This document shows, piece by piece, positions 1 to 11,036 of a stretch of 64,000 nucleotides of DNA. Origin of the DNA: Nepenthes gracilis. Taxonomy: Eukaryota; Streptophyta; Magnoliopsida; Caryophyllales; Nepenthaceae. The notes under the pieces are model-generated. The model was given only the letters and a program-made list of their open reading frames with translations, was not told where the DNA came from and ran no database searches. Positions within the stretch are counted from its first letter, which is position 1, and the number at the start of each line of letters is the position of its first letter. The translations under genes and the position numbers were made by a program. The DNA lies in assembly GCA_033239525.1 (NCBI GenBank), contig BSYO01000006.1, forward strand, positions 19,430,175-19,494,174, written 5' to 3'.

Positions 1-607
1 CACCATATGAGCCAAAATCCAGATTGTGGGGACAAATGGGAGAGGGACACGTGTAGAAAAATCTTTTGGATTTTCCTTTTGTTTATCCTTCTTATGGTGG
101 CGGTGGAGGGAGGGAGCAAATAGTGTTGAACTGCTAATAACTTTCTACCTTTTGCGGTCTAGCTGTTTGAGCAAAACCCTCATTTGTGCTTTTTCGTAGA
201 AACAGGAAGACGAGTTGGGCTTCAATTTCCCTAAGATGACAAAGAAGTGGGCATGTTCTGCCTCATAAATGTCATTCATTCATTGAGTTATGCAGGAAGT
301 CTCTTGTACTGCTTTATCTGTTTCAAGTATATGCCTCATACATCCACCATTGTGTCATTTTATGTGACCTAGTTCCAATTTTATCTGAATTGAAATTATC
401 TGGCCTATGTTCACCGTGGCATTTTTGCTGGCAATGAACATTTTACTATCATGAAGACGCTGATACTTGGTTGTAGGTAACGGGAATTGAACCCCCTTGT
501 AATCACACCAGTAAAGAAGCAAAATAAAAAGGCTCAATAAATTAATTGATTGGTCTCGAAATGCATTGTTGAATCTGATTATGTCCTGTTACCCTATGTT
601 TCATCAG

Positions 608-2038
608 TTTCCGGTCATCGTGGAGGAGCCAGAATTGCTGTTCTGATTGGAGGTAATACGTCCTTTTTGACTCGTATGCTCTTGTTTGTCTCAGGTCATT
701 ATTGAAGCCATCTCAGTTCTAAGCTAATTGCTTACATGCTTGGCCCTGCAATTTCCAGGGATCGCTGCTGGGACTTCTTGCGTAGCAGTTGCTCTGGCTG
801 TTATTTGCTGCTTTTTCCGACGCCGTAGCACAACTTTGAAAAGCCAGATGAGTGCAAGGCATCTTCTCTATGAAGCTGGAGGCAGCACTAGTGTTCATCT
901 ATATACTTACGAAGAAATCGAGCGGGCCACCAATGGCTTCTCTGAGAAGCAGAGGTTGGGGACAGGAGCCTACGGCACTGTCTATGCCGGAAGAGTACAG
1001 AACGATGAACGTGTTGCCATTAAAAAGATAGAACACCGAGACAATGAGAGCACGGAGCGAGTCATGAATGAGATCAAGCTCCTGTCCTCTGTCAGCCACC
1101 CTAATCTGGTCCGCCTACTCGGTTGCTGCATAGAGAACGGCGAACAGATCCTTGTATATGAATACATGCCCAACGGAACACTTGCTCAGCACCTACAAGG
1201 ACAAAAGGGCAGAGCCCTTCCGTGGACAGTGCGCCTTAAAATTGCCACCGAGACTGCTCAGGCCATCGCCTATCTTCACTCGACCATGAACCCACCGATC
1301 TACCACTGGGACATCAAATCCAGCAACATCCTCTTGGATTTCGAATACAGATCCAAGCTTGCAGACTTCGGCCTTTCAAGACTCGTGATGACAGAATTGT
1401 CCCACATCTCAACAGCACCTCAAGGGACTCTGGGATATGTGGACCCTGAATACCACCAGAACTTCCATCTCTCCGACAAGAGTGATGTCTGCAGTTTTGG
1501 AGTGGTTCTCCTAGAGATCATCACTGCACTGAAGGTGGTCGACTTCTCCCGACCTCAAAAAGAGGTGAATTTGGCTGCGCTCGCCGTTGATAGATTCTGG
1601 AAAGGTCGTATAAACGAGATAATTGATCCATTTCTGGGGTCGAATAGGGATGCGTGGACACTCTCGTCCATTCACAAGGTGGCAGAGCTAGCGTTTAGGT
1701 GCCTCGCTTATCACAGGGACATGAGGCCTTCAATGATGGAAGTTGCAGATGAGCTACAACACATCAATCTTAGTGGGTGGGCACCATTGGAAGAGAACAT
1801 ATGCATAGCATCCTCATCGTCTCCCTTTAATGGAAGTGAGAAGTCTTTAGCTAGTGTAATTGCAGTGAAGAAGGCTGCAAGTAGAAGGCTGCTTGTTCCA
1901 CAACAGACAGAAGATTGTTGGTTGGCTTCAACAACGGAGGAAGTGAAGGATAGTTCCCCTGTTTCTGTTCAAGGTACTTGGCAAAGTGAACAGCGCTCAC
2001 CGTCAACAAAAAGCTTGTTGGGTCATGTGTTTCAGTGA
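608..2038 (+). CDS. WAKL14-type receptor kinase, copy 1: transmembrane and kinase exons (5' exon outside window)
   Basis: Partial receptor-like Ser/Thr kinase of the plasma membrane; the extracellular exon would lie left of the window. Exon 608-652 is bounded by an AG before 608 and a GT at 653-654; exon 759-2038 starts after an AG at 757-758 and ends in TGA. The open frame extends to a TTG at 728, but 728-758 is intron, so that is not a start. Spliced, the join reads through a hydrophobic segment (ARIAVLIGG then IAAGTSCVAVALAV), the membrane span. Kinase landmarks: glycine loop GTGAYGTVY from 959, VAIK lysine near 1022, catalytic loop at 1304-1312, DFG at 1364-1372, and DPEYH in the activation segment. 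The tail DSSPVSVQ...SPST..LLG is the C-terminal signature I know from WAKL14 proteins. Oddities: the HRD motif is HWD, and a subdomain IX tyrosine (SDVYSFG in copy 2) is cysteine here. A pseudogene is possible, but the frame is fully open. Confidence 0.88.
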
Positions 2039-4555
2039 CACACAAACATCAGCTTATTACCACTTAGTCATATATATATATATATATATATATAATTTTG
2101 AGTCTTCTTGTTCAGAAAAAAAGTCATGAACGTATACAAGCAGGAAGATAGGGAAGCCAAATACTAGACAACTATTTCATCATAGATACCGTAAAATGTA
2201 TGAACAGAAGGCAACCTGTTCGGAGACTCTCTTTATGTTATTCATGGTGACAGTCAAATGTAAGAAATATCAACTCCTACTTCAGAGAAGTGTAGTCATC
2301 TAATTGTTGTGTCCTGTATATTATCTAAATAATAACAATAAAAGAATTTGTGTCTCACTAGATTGGGCTATATATATGAATCCACATTAGCCAAATCACT
2401 CCATTTGTGCAATATCATCTCGGAATATAAGTTTTGTTAACCCTTTTTCTATACCCAATTCCAAGTTTTCCACAATACGTCTTTTTTCTTTTCTTTTTTT
2501 AATTTTATTATAACTAACATATATTTTCTCACAAATACTTTATTTAACGTATATTTTAAGTCCCTAAATCACCTTGAAATTATTCATTCATAATGCTTAC
2601 TTTTTTTTTTTTTATTCATGTTCAATTATCTAATATTCTAGTAAGTATTGCAGTTTTGTTATATTATTGAAAAAATTTCTTATAAAAATGAGGTTTTTAG
2701 TTGTTGGATATGCATTGCCATTAAGCATACAAATCCAATTGGTAACAAGCCTAAATAAGCTTATTCAGCCAAAAGGCAGACTTCATGTGCATCCTCAAAT
2801 ATCAACTTCGAATATTGGAGAGAAACTCTCTCTAGCTCCGGCCTGTGGCAACACATGCTTCATGCCAGCTCTGAACTCTCACTCCGCTTGGCTGGTGAAG
2901 ACTATTTGTAAAGCGAGGCATAGAGAGCTCTTTCATTTATAGTCGGAGAAGATATCAACGAACCATCAATATAAAAGATTACACAAGCCAGTGTTATCCG
3001 TAGAAAATTGCCAGGTGCAGGGAATCAAATTCAGCCTTCTGTGTAGTGAATCAACTAGCCACATAGGGAAGGAACACGCATGTAGGCCTACTATCAGCGT
3101 TCCATTAACGATCATGCTAGGAGTTAAAAATTCAAAACCTCTCAGTATGAGGGGCCAATGATGGGTGTGGTTGTAAATGGGTTGGATCAGGAACCAAGCC
3201 CGTGGATTAAAGAAGGGCCTGGATGGCAATAGCCCACGGTGTGACTCTTCGAGCCCAAGACCAAGGTGGTAATGCAGTTGGTCCAAAGTAGTCGACCTAA
3301 AAACCATCTAATAGAAACGGGCAACTAGGGCTAACCCATGATAGCCCTCAAACTCAAGATCGTTAGCTTTATGCGGCTCAAAGACGCATACGCAGGCGGC
3401 CCATTAGCCCCCTAAAGCGTATCTTCGGATAGTGATCCGATCCAAAGTTTCGAGCTCTCTCCTTTGTGGAACCTCACCTTGAACTGGTATAGCTCGTGGT
3501 CGAGGCTACCTAACCTACTCTTGACTACGAGAGCCTTAGCAATGGCGGCACTCACTTGGCCCTCCATCTCCGAACACGGCCGGACTTGGTGTATCATGGC
3601 GACAAAGCGGGAGATCGGGATAATCGTAGAGATAGAGGGCAAATTAGAGAGATTAGATATATATATATATAGAGGTGATCTAAAAGACAAAATCGATAAT
3701 TAGATATCCGGGCAGATGCCCAATCGGATGCGATCAAATGTCGTGATTTGAGGCAAAATTAGATGTCTAAACGGTCTTTCGATCAACCCGTGATCCGGGA
3801 TAAAATCCAATAGCCAAAAGATTCAATTGCGTGTGCGAATACAGAAGTCAGATCAGCTCCATGAACAGACAATCCCAAATTCGGATCAAAATATATAATC
3901 AAAATCAAATATACGAGACATACTAAGACTTATCTATGGACAAAATCAACGAATATCAAAATCAAAGTCTAAATCAGAGTTCGAATACAAATCCATACAG
4001 AAATACAAAGTATTTAATAAAATTTAAGTCGATTATTTAAAAGACTGAAACAGAAAAACGGTTCTTCCCGACCTTATAACTTAGATCAAATCAAATGCAG
4101 GTAAAGTCAGTATACTAGGCCATCAATGACAGTCTCTTATAGATAATGTTGCTCATTATATTTTCTTCTTATAATTTTGAAAGATAATTCGTATCGTATT
4201 TGAGATATATTAGTGATATCCAAATATATTAAATTCATTTTAAATACCAAACAAACGTGAAAGGAGTTCTACAAAAGAGCTTTTCCGCCGCGAAACTGAT
4301 TTGGATTAACAATTATCTCCCGTTGAGACTGGTAGATAATATTTAACAAATAATGATAAGCGGTGACCACAATCCTCAGATACATGCATGTGAAAATATA
4401 TGGCCAAATACAAATTTTATACTTGTTCCATACAAATATATTAATATAAAAATATACAATATTTGATAATTTTTTAGGCTTCCAGAAAGTAGCAAAACCC
4501 TCTAAAAATCATAAAATCCGAATATAACCCCCATATCAATTAATAAATCACACAA

Positions 4556-4588
<33 letters not shown>

Positions 4589-4700
4589 GATTGAGGATAT
4601 AAAAATAAAAATAATTTATATATTAGTAAAATTTTAAAAAATAATTAAAATACATTAGATATTAAATTAAATCAAAAATAAAATTAAAAAATATTTGGGT
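2039..4700. other. 3' flank of WAKL copy 1; no recognised gene
   Basis: Contains the 3'UTR, a (TA)n run near 2074-2095, an AATAAA-type signal near 2337, and AT-rich DNA. An open frame at 2667-2942 recurs at 33473-33727 in A2, but most differences between the two change the residue, so there is no sign of protein constraint. On the - strand around 3412-3690 there is a short Glu/Lys-rich, coiled-coil-like reading, seen more cleanly in A2 at 34197-34391 (- strand). It could be a transposon relic; I do not recognise it. Confidence 0.4.
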
Positions 4701-4734
4701 CGACCTTATACCAAATACACCGGAAGAAAAGGTG

Positions 4735-5085
4735 CTCGGAGGTACCCTCGCCTCTTTGCGCGCGCCCTCTTTCGTGCCGTGCGCTCTGCTCTCCCTCTGC
4801 CTTTCCCTCTCTCCCTCTCCCTCTCCCTCTCCCTCTCTTTCCCTTCTTTTCCTCCCGCGCGATTCCCTTCTCCTCTTCTCTCTCTCTCTCTCTCTTTTCT
4901 CCCTTCTTCATCTCCTCCGCGAGCTGCTCCCCTTCCTGTCCTCTTTCTCTCCCTCTTTCCTCTCTACCTTCCTTTCTTTTCTTTCCCCTTCTGCTTCTGC
5001 TGCACGCCTCCTCCCCTCTTATTTCTTTTTTCTTTTCTTTTCCTTTTCTCCTTATTTTCCTTTTTATTTTATTATCCAACTGAGA
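4735..5085 (+). repeat. CT-rich (polypyrimidine) tract, A1 copy
   Basis: About 350 bp made almost only of C and T on the + strand. It opens long but meaningless reading frames on both strands (Ser/Leu/Phe-rich or Lys/Glu/Arg-rich). Its homologue in A2 is at 35537-35880. It is not treated as coding. Confidence 0.8.
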
Positions 5086-5284
5086 TTACGACGCCAACAC
5101 TGATATGCTTCAAACGACAACTAACCGATTAACCTAATTTTTTTCAAAATTTTACAATATATTATAAATCTAATTCATCCAATTAACATAAAATAATAAT
5201 TTTATTCAAAATAAATTAAATAAAAATTTAAAATATTATAATACTATTAAGTTTGATCAATGAAGAATTTCAATAAAAAAAAAA

Positions 5285-5605
5285 AAAAATACATTTATAA
5301 AGATTCATTAAAATTGCTAAAGCTTTCATACTGCATTTGGGCAATATTTCCATCATGATTCATATTATCATTATTGAATAATTAAATTTAAGATAATAAA
5401 TGGCAGGCATCAATTATTTAGATTTCAAATTTTATATATGTATTATTATTTTTAGTATACAATTTTTCTTATTGACGTGTCTAAATAGAAAAATGTTAGA
5501 ATAATTTATAATTAGGCTCTATAGGTAGACCAAACTAATAAAAATATTTAAAGTTTTAGTTATATTAATTATTCATAATTTAAAATTTAATTATAATAAC
5601 TTGAT
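5285..5605 (+). repeat. Direct repeat, left copy (~320 bp)
   Basis: From ACATTTATAAAGATTC to ATTATAATAACTT this sequence recurs in the same orientation at about 8965-9285. The first ~110 bp also occurs at the end of A2 (36060-36171). The pair flanks a ~3.35 kb segment. The ends lack TG...CA, so they do not look like LTRs. Confidence 0.85.
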
Positions 5606-8600
5606 GGCACAAAGATACTCAATTTTTAAAAACTGCTCAAAACCATTTTATCCAATCCGACGGTTATCTCAAGTGTTGATTACATAAAATTAACCGCTGC
5701 TATCTTATATTATTGCTATGATAAAACCTCCAACTATATAAAGCACTTTATCCCAACAGAGAACGAGTAAGAAAAAGGAAAGAGGAATAAAGGGAAAGCT
5801 TGCAGACCAGTCTTCCAAGAGCCATGTGCTCCGTCCAAAACATCATACATAAAGAGCCATCTCTATCCCAGAATTAGTCTCGTTTGAAGAGGATTCTCTA
5901 TTCTTGAAGTTCCGATTTCTCTATGCTCAATCCACAAAATTGATCATCTATTAATCTTTTATATTCTCAAAAGATAACTGACTGAGATCTGAGGTTTATA
6001 ATGAGTAATTTCACGACATCTCGACATCTCGCTACTGTAGAATAAGGCAGGCCTGAAGCAGTTACTGAGAGGATCCCAGTCGATCGACTAATGATAAGAT
6101 TCGATTTAAGGGCCCCCGATCCGTAAGATAACCCGTATTCCCAGACGTTAAGACGGCTACTGCGCCTCATGGAAACTGCCAAAAACTAATTTATCACTAA
6201 AAAAGCATAAACAAACTCGATGATTTATAGCAACAAAATCCATTTGACTAGAGAAATTAGACGACTTCCTTAAACAAATGATGGCAAAAGAAGCTTTACC
6301 TACACAAAAAAGCATAAAAACAAACTCCGACGTGACTTATAGTAAACCATTTCATTTCAGAGAAATTAGACGACTTCCTGGGAACAAATACGGGCAGATT
6401 TCTACCTCCCCGCCTATCATGCTGGGATGCTTGGGGCTACTTCCTATCTTCCTCATGATTTCCCAAGAAGGAGAAGTCGAAGAGCCAAGCCAAAGCTAAG
6501 TAACGCTCCTACCCACTCCTAATGATTCCCGTAAATACCCTTAAAGAAATCGGGCAAAAGCCATGCAAGAGATCAATACTGTAGCATTATACATCCAAAA
6601 TACCTGTGCCAAAGCATGACATAGTCATCAAAACTGGAGCTCAACACGCCGGTCTCCAACATAACAATAAAAAAAGGAAAGAAGGGGGCGACGGCCTGAC
6701 GGCTGGTTAGTTACCGCCGGTTTGACTAAGTCAAACCGATTTTAGCTTTCTTAAAAAAAAAAGGAAAAGAAAAGGTGACGGGCAAGACTGAAAAGAGAAA
6801 AGAAAGAAGAAAGAAGGGAGAGAGGAGGAAGAAGGCGGTAATACGGGCGGCAACAGCACCCCACTTCTGAGATCACGAGGAGGCGAGCTCCAGATCCAAG
6901 TCAGTGATGCCTTCTTCCCATTTCCCCTCTAATTTCATGCCGAGATTTGAATGGAGAAAGGAGATTATGGGCCGCAAGGAACCACCGCCACTATCATCGC
7001 CATCGCCGGAAGAAAATCTCCAAATCAAGAGAGAAGAAGGCACTGACGGCGCTCACGTAAGCTGCCGTTGCCACCAATCCCGTCGCCAGACGGCCGTCAC
7101 CGTGACTGGCGACATCAACCATACGACTTCACCGGTGTTCTTCAAAGCCCTTTCTCTGATTCCTCAAACCACGCACAAAATTAACTCCGGGCTTCCTCTC
7201 ATATACAGTAGGCTCATTTTCAATTCTGCGCGCAAAATCCAAATCGGCATTTCCTCTCACAAGAAATTGGTTCCAAATCCAAACCGGCATCTTCTCTCAC
7301 AAGAAACCGGATCCAGCAGGCAACCAACCAAAAAAAAAAAAGAGAGCAGGGAGAAGATCATGATGACTACCGCTGGGTGAGGGAGGAGGAGCATTTGCCT
7401 TAATCGATGCGTTGAAGCCTTCTCCACATTCCCCTCGATTTTATGCCGCAACATGAAGAGGTGGGAGGAAATCGCTAAGCTTTCGCGCGAGCCACCGCCT
7501 CTATCGCCATTACCAATGGAGAAAATCAATAAATCCAAGTGGGTAAATCCTTTCCATTCCATTTTGAGGATGCCAATCTTGTGTTTGTATGTGGCAAACT
7601 TGTGATAATCCACTCCAAATTTTGAGGATTCATTCCAGGCCAACATCATCTTCTCCGACAACCATTTTAGCCACATACCGCATTTTCTCTCTCACACATC
7701 CACCCGACCGATCCACGCAGCACTTTACTGCCTCCGCCGCCCGATCCACTCCGGCATTTAGTTTCACAACAACCGCCAAGCACCTTGCTTTGTCTCTTAG
7801 CGTTTGGCCAATATTCATTCATAGAGTATCTCAACTAGTCAAAGTCCACATCGGCTCGCCGATCCACTCTAGCTCTCAAAATCAACTCCGTTATTTCCTC
7901 TCACAAACAGCCGATTTGACCAAGTTATCTCCGAAACTTCTTCTTACAAGCAACCGGCCAAAGTTGATTTGAAATTTCTACCTTCACAGTCTGGCTAAAA
8001 GTACTCCGGATTTTTCTTCTTTGCCTATCCGCTTAAAAGCACTGGATTCTATTCTACAATGCCCACAAGCTTCCCATCAACAAGCATTCTGTATGCGTAG
8101 CACTCTGGAAATGTCTCACAAATTTCCCCACGACATTTTCCTCACAAATCACCTAGGATTTCCTCTCACTCCGGGAGGCGGTATGGTAGCTCAAAGCACT
8201 AAAATCCTCAGACACGGGCCGGCTTTTTTCCTGGCCAAATTTCCAATCGCATTTGAAAGTGTCAAAACCGATTTCAATTCAAATCAGCAGAGAAAATCCG
8301 AATCGCCTTTGAAGGGGTAAAACCAATTCAATTCAAATCGGCGAGGAAAATCCAAATCGGCCTTTGGGGTAAAACCGATTTCTGACCACAACTGCCGAGG
8401 GAAAATCCAAGTCGCCTTTGAATGGGTAAAGCTGATTTCACTCAAATCGGCCGAAAATCCGACCGCCTTTGAAGGTGTAAAACCAATTTCAATTCTAATC
8501 GTATTTCCTCTCACAACTTTCCGGTCTACATTTTCCCTCGCCTGCATTCCGGCCCGTAACTACTCCATCCGTAATGACATAATCAACCAAAAATCCACTA

Positions 8601-8964
8601 CTGGATTGGCCCACGTTTAGCCGGTGGGGATTCATCTGCAATTCCTCTCCATTCAAACCGCTTAGATTCAAACTGGATACAATGATTATCTCACCCGCCA
8701 AGATTTATTTTGACAGCAATTCAGCCTACCGAGATATTCTTTAGCAAGAAAATCCAACTGGTCAAAACCTCCCGACGCTCTCTCACATAGCCGGGCCCAA
8801 GTCCACTCGGTCCGCTCAAAACTCACCTCTAATCGCAGAGATCGCTGCATTATGTCACTCTGAGAACGATAACTCAAAAGTCCACAAGGTATTTTCACCT
8901 GGAATTTAACTGGCTGAGGTTTCAGCGGATTTCTGCGATTATGTCACGATTTTTAGTTTGAAAA
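5606..8964. repeat. Repeat-rich segment between direct repeats; no intact gene
   Basis: About 3.35 kb with a TATA-like CTATATAAAG near 5734 followed by purine-rich leader-like sequence. It holds several internal duplications: ~107-bp spaced units at 6199 and 6306, a diverged pair at about 6908-7030 and 7416-7545, and a minisatellite at 8252-8506. The Pro/Ser-rich open frames (for example 6904-7380) match nothing I know. The look is of an LTR or non-autonomous retroelement remnant, but no PBS, polypurine tract or LTR ends were found. Confidence 0.4.
8252..8506 (+). repeat. Minisatellite, ~54-bp period, about 4.7 units
   Basis: Units start with TTTGAA/TTTGGG at 8252, 8308, 8363, 8417 and 8468 (56, 55, 54, 51 bp, then partial). 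Each reads roughly TTTGAAGGGGTAAAACC, then TTCAATTCAAATCGG, then GAGGAAAATCCAAATCGCC, with substitutions and small gaps. Confidence 0.9.
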
Positions 8965-9285
8965 AAAATACATTTATAAAGATTCATTAAAATTGTTAAA
9001 GCTTTCATACTGCATTTGGGCAATATTTCCATCATGATTCATATTATCATTATTGAATAATTAAATTTAAGATAATAAATGGCAGGCATCAATTATTTAG
9101 ATTTCAAATTTTATATATGTACTATTGTTATTTTTAGTATACAATTTTTCTTATTGACGTGGTCTAAATAGAAAAATGTTAGAATAATTTTTAATTAGGC
9201 TCTATAGGTAGACCAAACTAATAAAAATATTTAAAGTTCTAGTTACATTGATTATTCCTAATTTACAATTTAATTATAATAACTT
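8965..9285 (+). repeat. Direct repeat, right copy (~320 bp)
   Basis: Same-orientation copy of 5285-5605 with a few substitutions and small indels. Similarity stops at ATTATAATAACTT on the right, and just after a poly-A run on the left. Confidence 0.85.
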
Positions 9286-10039
9286 AAATTAACAAAAAAT
9301 ATTATAAATACCTTTAGAAATTCTTAATTTTATTAAACTACTTGTATTTATACATATTAGAATTTCAATTCAAATATATCGTAGGATTGATTGTCTCAAA
9401 TTAGTTTGATGAAAAAGTGACATCTAATTTATTTGGAAGGCTTACTTTCTTATCTGTGACACCTTTTTAACAATAAGACCATAAATAATAAGATCATATA
9501 AGACGAGATTAATAACCAAATAATTTTAATAATAAAAGCATACGACACTATTTAAAAGTATTATCCTTTTTAAAAAGGATAATACTTCAAATAGAAACAA
9601 ACTTATTCTTGAATCTCAACAGCCCGATACATACTCCATAAATTCATCTATCCGCCGGATCAGACTTAATATTGAAAAAAAATTAATTTTTAATTTTCAA
9701 TTAAAGAAAAATATAAAAAATTCTGAAATATCATGTATAAAGCCAAAGCTAAACTCATGGGGGTGCGAAACCAACGCAAACCGCTATCACATCTTGTTCC
9801 AGTTTTCTTTTTCTTACGGGTTAGATTAATAGTTGAATATTATGAAAAGAACCACGTCACCTATCTAAACATTATTATTAATTTTAATTTTTTTTATACG
9901 AAGTTCATTGAAATTTTAAAATAAATAAATAAATAAACCTTACATGTATTAAAATTTCTTGCATGATACAATATATAGAAATACTTTTGTAAAAACATAG
10001 GTTTTTTTTATAAATATAAAAATATAGAATTTAATGAAT
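9286..10039. other. AT-rich intergenic DNA with a perfect 32-bp palindrome
   Basis: No coding signal. The only structured feature is a spacer-free inverted repeat at 9556-9587 with 16-bp arms (AAGTATTATCCTTTTT and its complement). Confidence 0.6.
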
Positions 10040-10698
10040 ATATTCATAGGAGATCTCAGAATACCATATTCTACACTTGTGAAAAGTCTATAATTGGACA
10101 GTGTCTATTGCGTGCCAAGAATCTGATTGTTGTATGGATGAGAATGTGTGTCTAATGATTGCTAGTAGTTCCCAAGTTCCGTAAGCTTCTAAATCAAACC
10201 CTGTACAACACAAATAACGATCAAAGGATTGATAACTAACTCCTCAATATATCCTCTAATACTCAAATAAGTATTTCAATTATACTTGAGGGAAGAAGCA
10301 AAATTAAATTAAGTTTATTTTGAAGAGTTGCGCTCTGAGTATTTTGTTTATAGAGAGAGTTTTAGTGCCATTGGCGTCTTGCTCTTTGTTTTTCGATCCC
10401 CTTTCTTGATGGAGGGAATGGATATTTATAGTTGGCGGGTAGTTAAAGGTCGCGCAATTTCAACCGTATGGTCGGACGGTATAACCGTTGTCCTTATTAG
10501 GAATGGTTATGATTAACATCCGCTATCGAGGGTCAAACCGTCTAAGCATTGGAATGGATCTTGAGAATTGGGCCAGTTGGGCATAATATCTTGCTCGGAC
10601 ACATGGGTAGTGTCGTCATTGAGTTGGCCCGGGTTGCACGGACATCCTATAATTATATTGGGCTCCCTTATTTGAGCCTGTAGAATTTATACCCATCA
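10040..10698 (-). mobile_element. 3' LTR of a Tat-like Ty3/gypsy element (- strand)
   Basis: Read on the - strand, a polypurine tract (TATGGGGGACTAG, 10699-10711) is followed at once by TGATGGGTATAAATTC, a classic LTR start, so the right boundary is 10698. A TATA-like CAACTATAAATATCC on the - strand lies near 10420. The left boundary is approximate. A related LTR-like segment in the same orientation is at 44740-45180. Confidence 0.65.
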
Positions 10699-11036
10699 CT
10701 AGTCCCCCATACCAGGTGACTTAAAAATTTAGCATTCTGGTATGTAGGCCAAAAATGTCCGAGTCTGAAGTATCTTAAATGTTCGACGATCTGTATTGCC
10801 GCATTAAATCTATGTCGCTTCAATTGCACAAGTCAGAATTACTGGCGTCGGGAGACTTGACGTCTGGCAAACAGACGGATATTTGACACGTATCCAGGCT
10901 ATCATGAGACGCGTCTTTTGAAATTTAAAAGTGAACGGTGTCGTTTGGAGTTCTTTTTCCCACTATAATCCATTTTTTAATATCAAAAGAACACTTGTCG
11001 TTTTCTGGCTATTGACCTTCTCCGTCAAAGACCTCT

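Larger units (their letters stand above)
1..5605 (+). repeat. Segmental duplication, copy A1
   Basis: The kinase exons, 3' flank and more than 3 kb of downstream DNA recur colinearly at 29704-36171. Matching landmarks: GAGCCAAAATCCAGATTGTG at 9 and ~29707; the 2667-2942 open frame versus 33473-33727; the CT-rich tract at 4740-5080 versus 35537-35880; the tail around 5290-5400 versus 36060-36170. The left end is cut by the window, so the full unit probably includes the missing first exon of copy 1. Confidence 0.92.

Noticed and set aside
470..520. tRNA-like T-arm (GGTTCAATTCCC on the - strand) also present in A2 near 31258
   Set aside because: No matching D-arm, anticodon stem or acceptor stem can be folded around it; it is intron sequence shared by the duplication.
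728..758. Start of the first WAKL kinase open frame
   Set aside because: It begins with TTG inside an intron; the exon starts at 759 after a canonical acceptor and is joined to 608-652.
2667..2942. 91-codon frame conserved at 33473-33727
   Set aside because: The conservation is that of the whole duplication; most differences between copies change residues, and no family or splice context is seen.
4684..5132. Long frames on both strands (Ser/Leu/Phe-rich or Lys/Glu/Arg-rich)
   Set aside because: Produced by a CT-rich low-complexity tract that recurs at 35537-35885; no domain and frames not preserved between copies.
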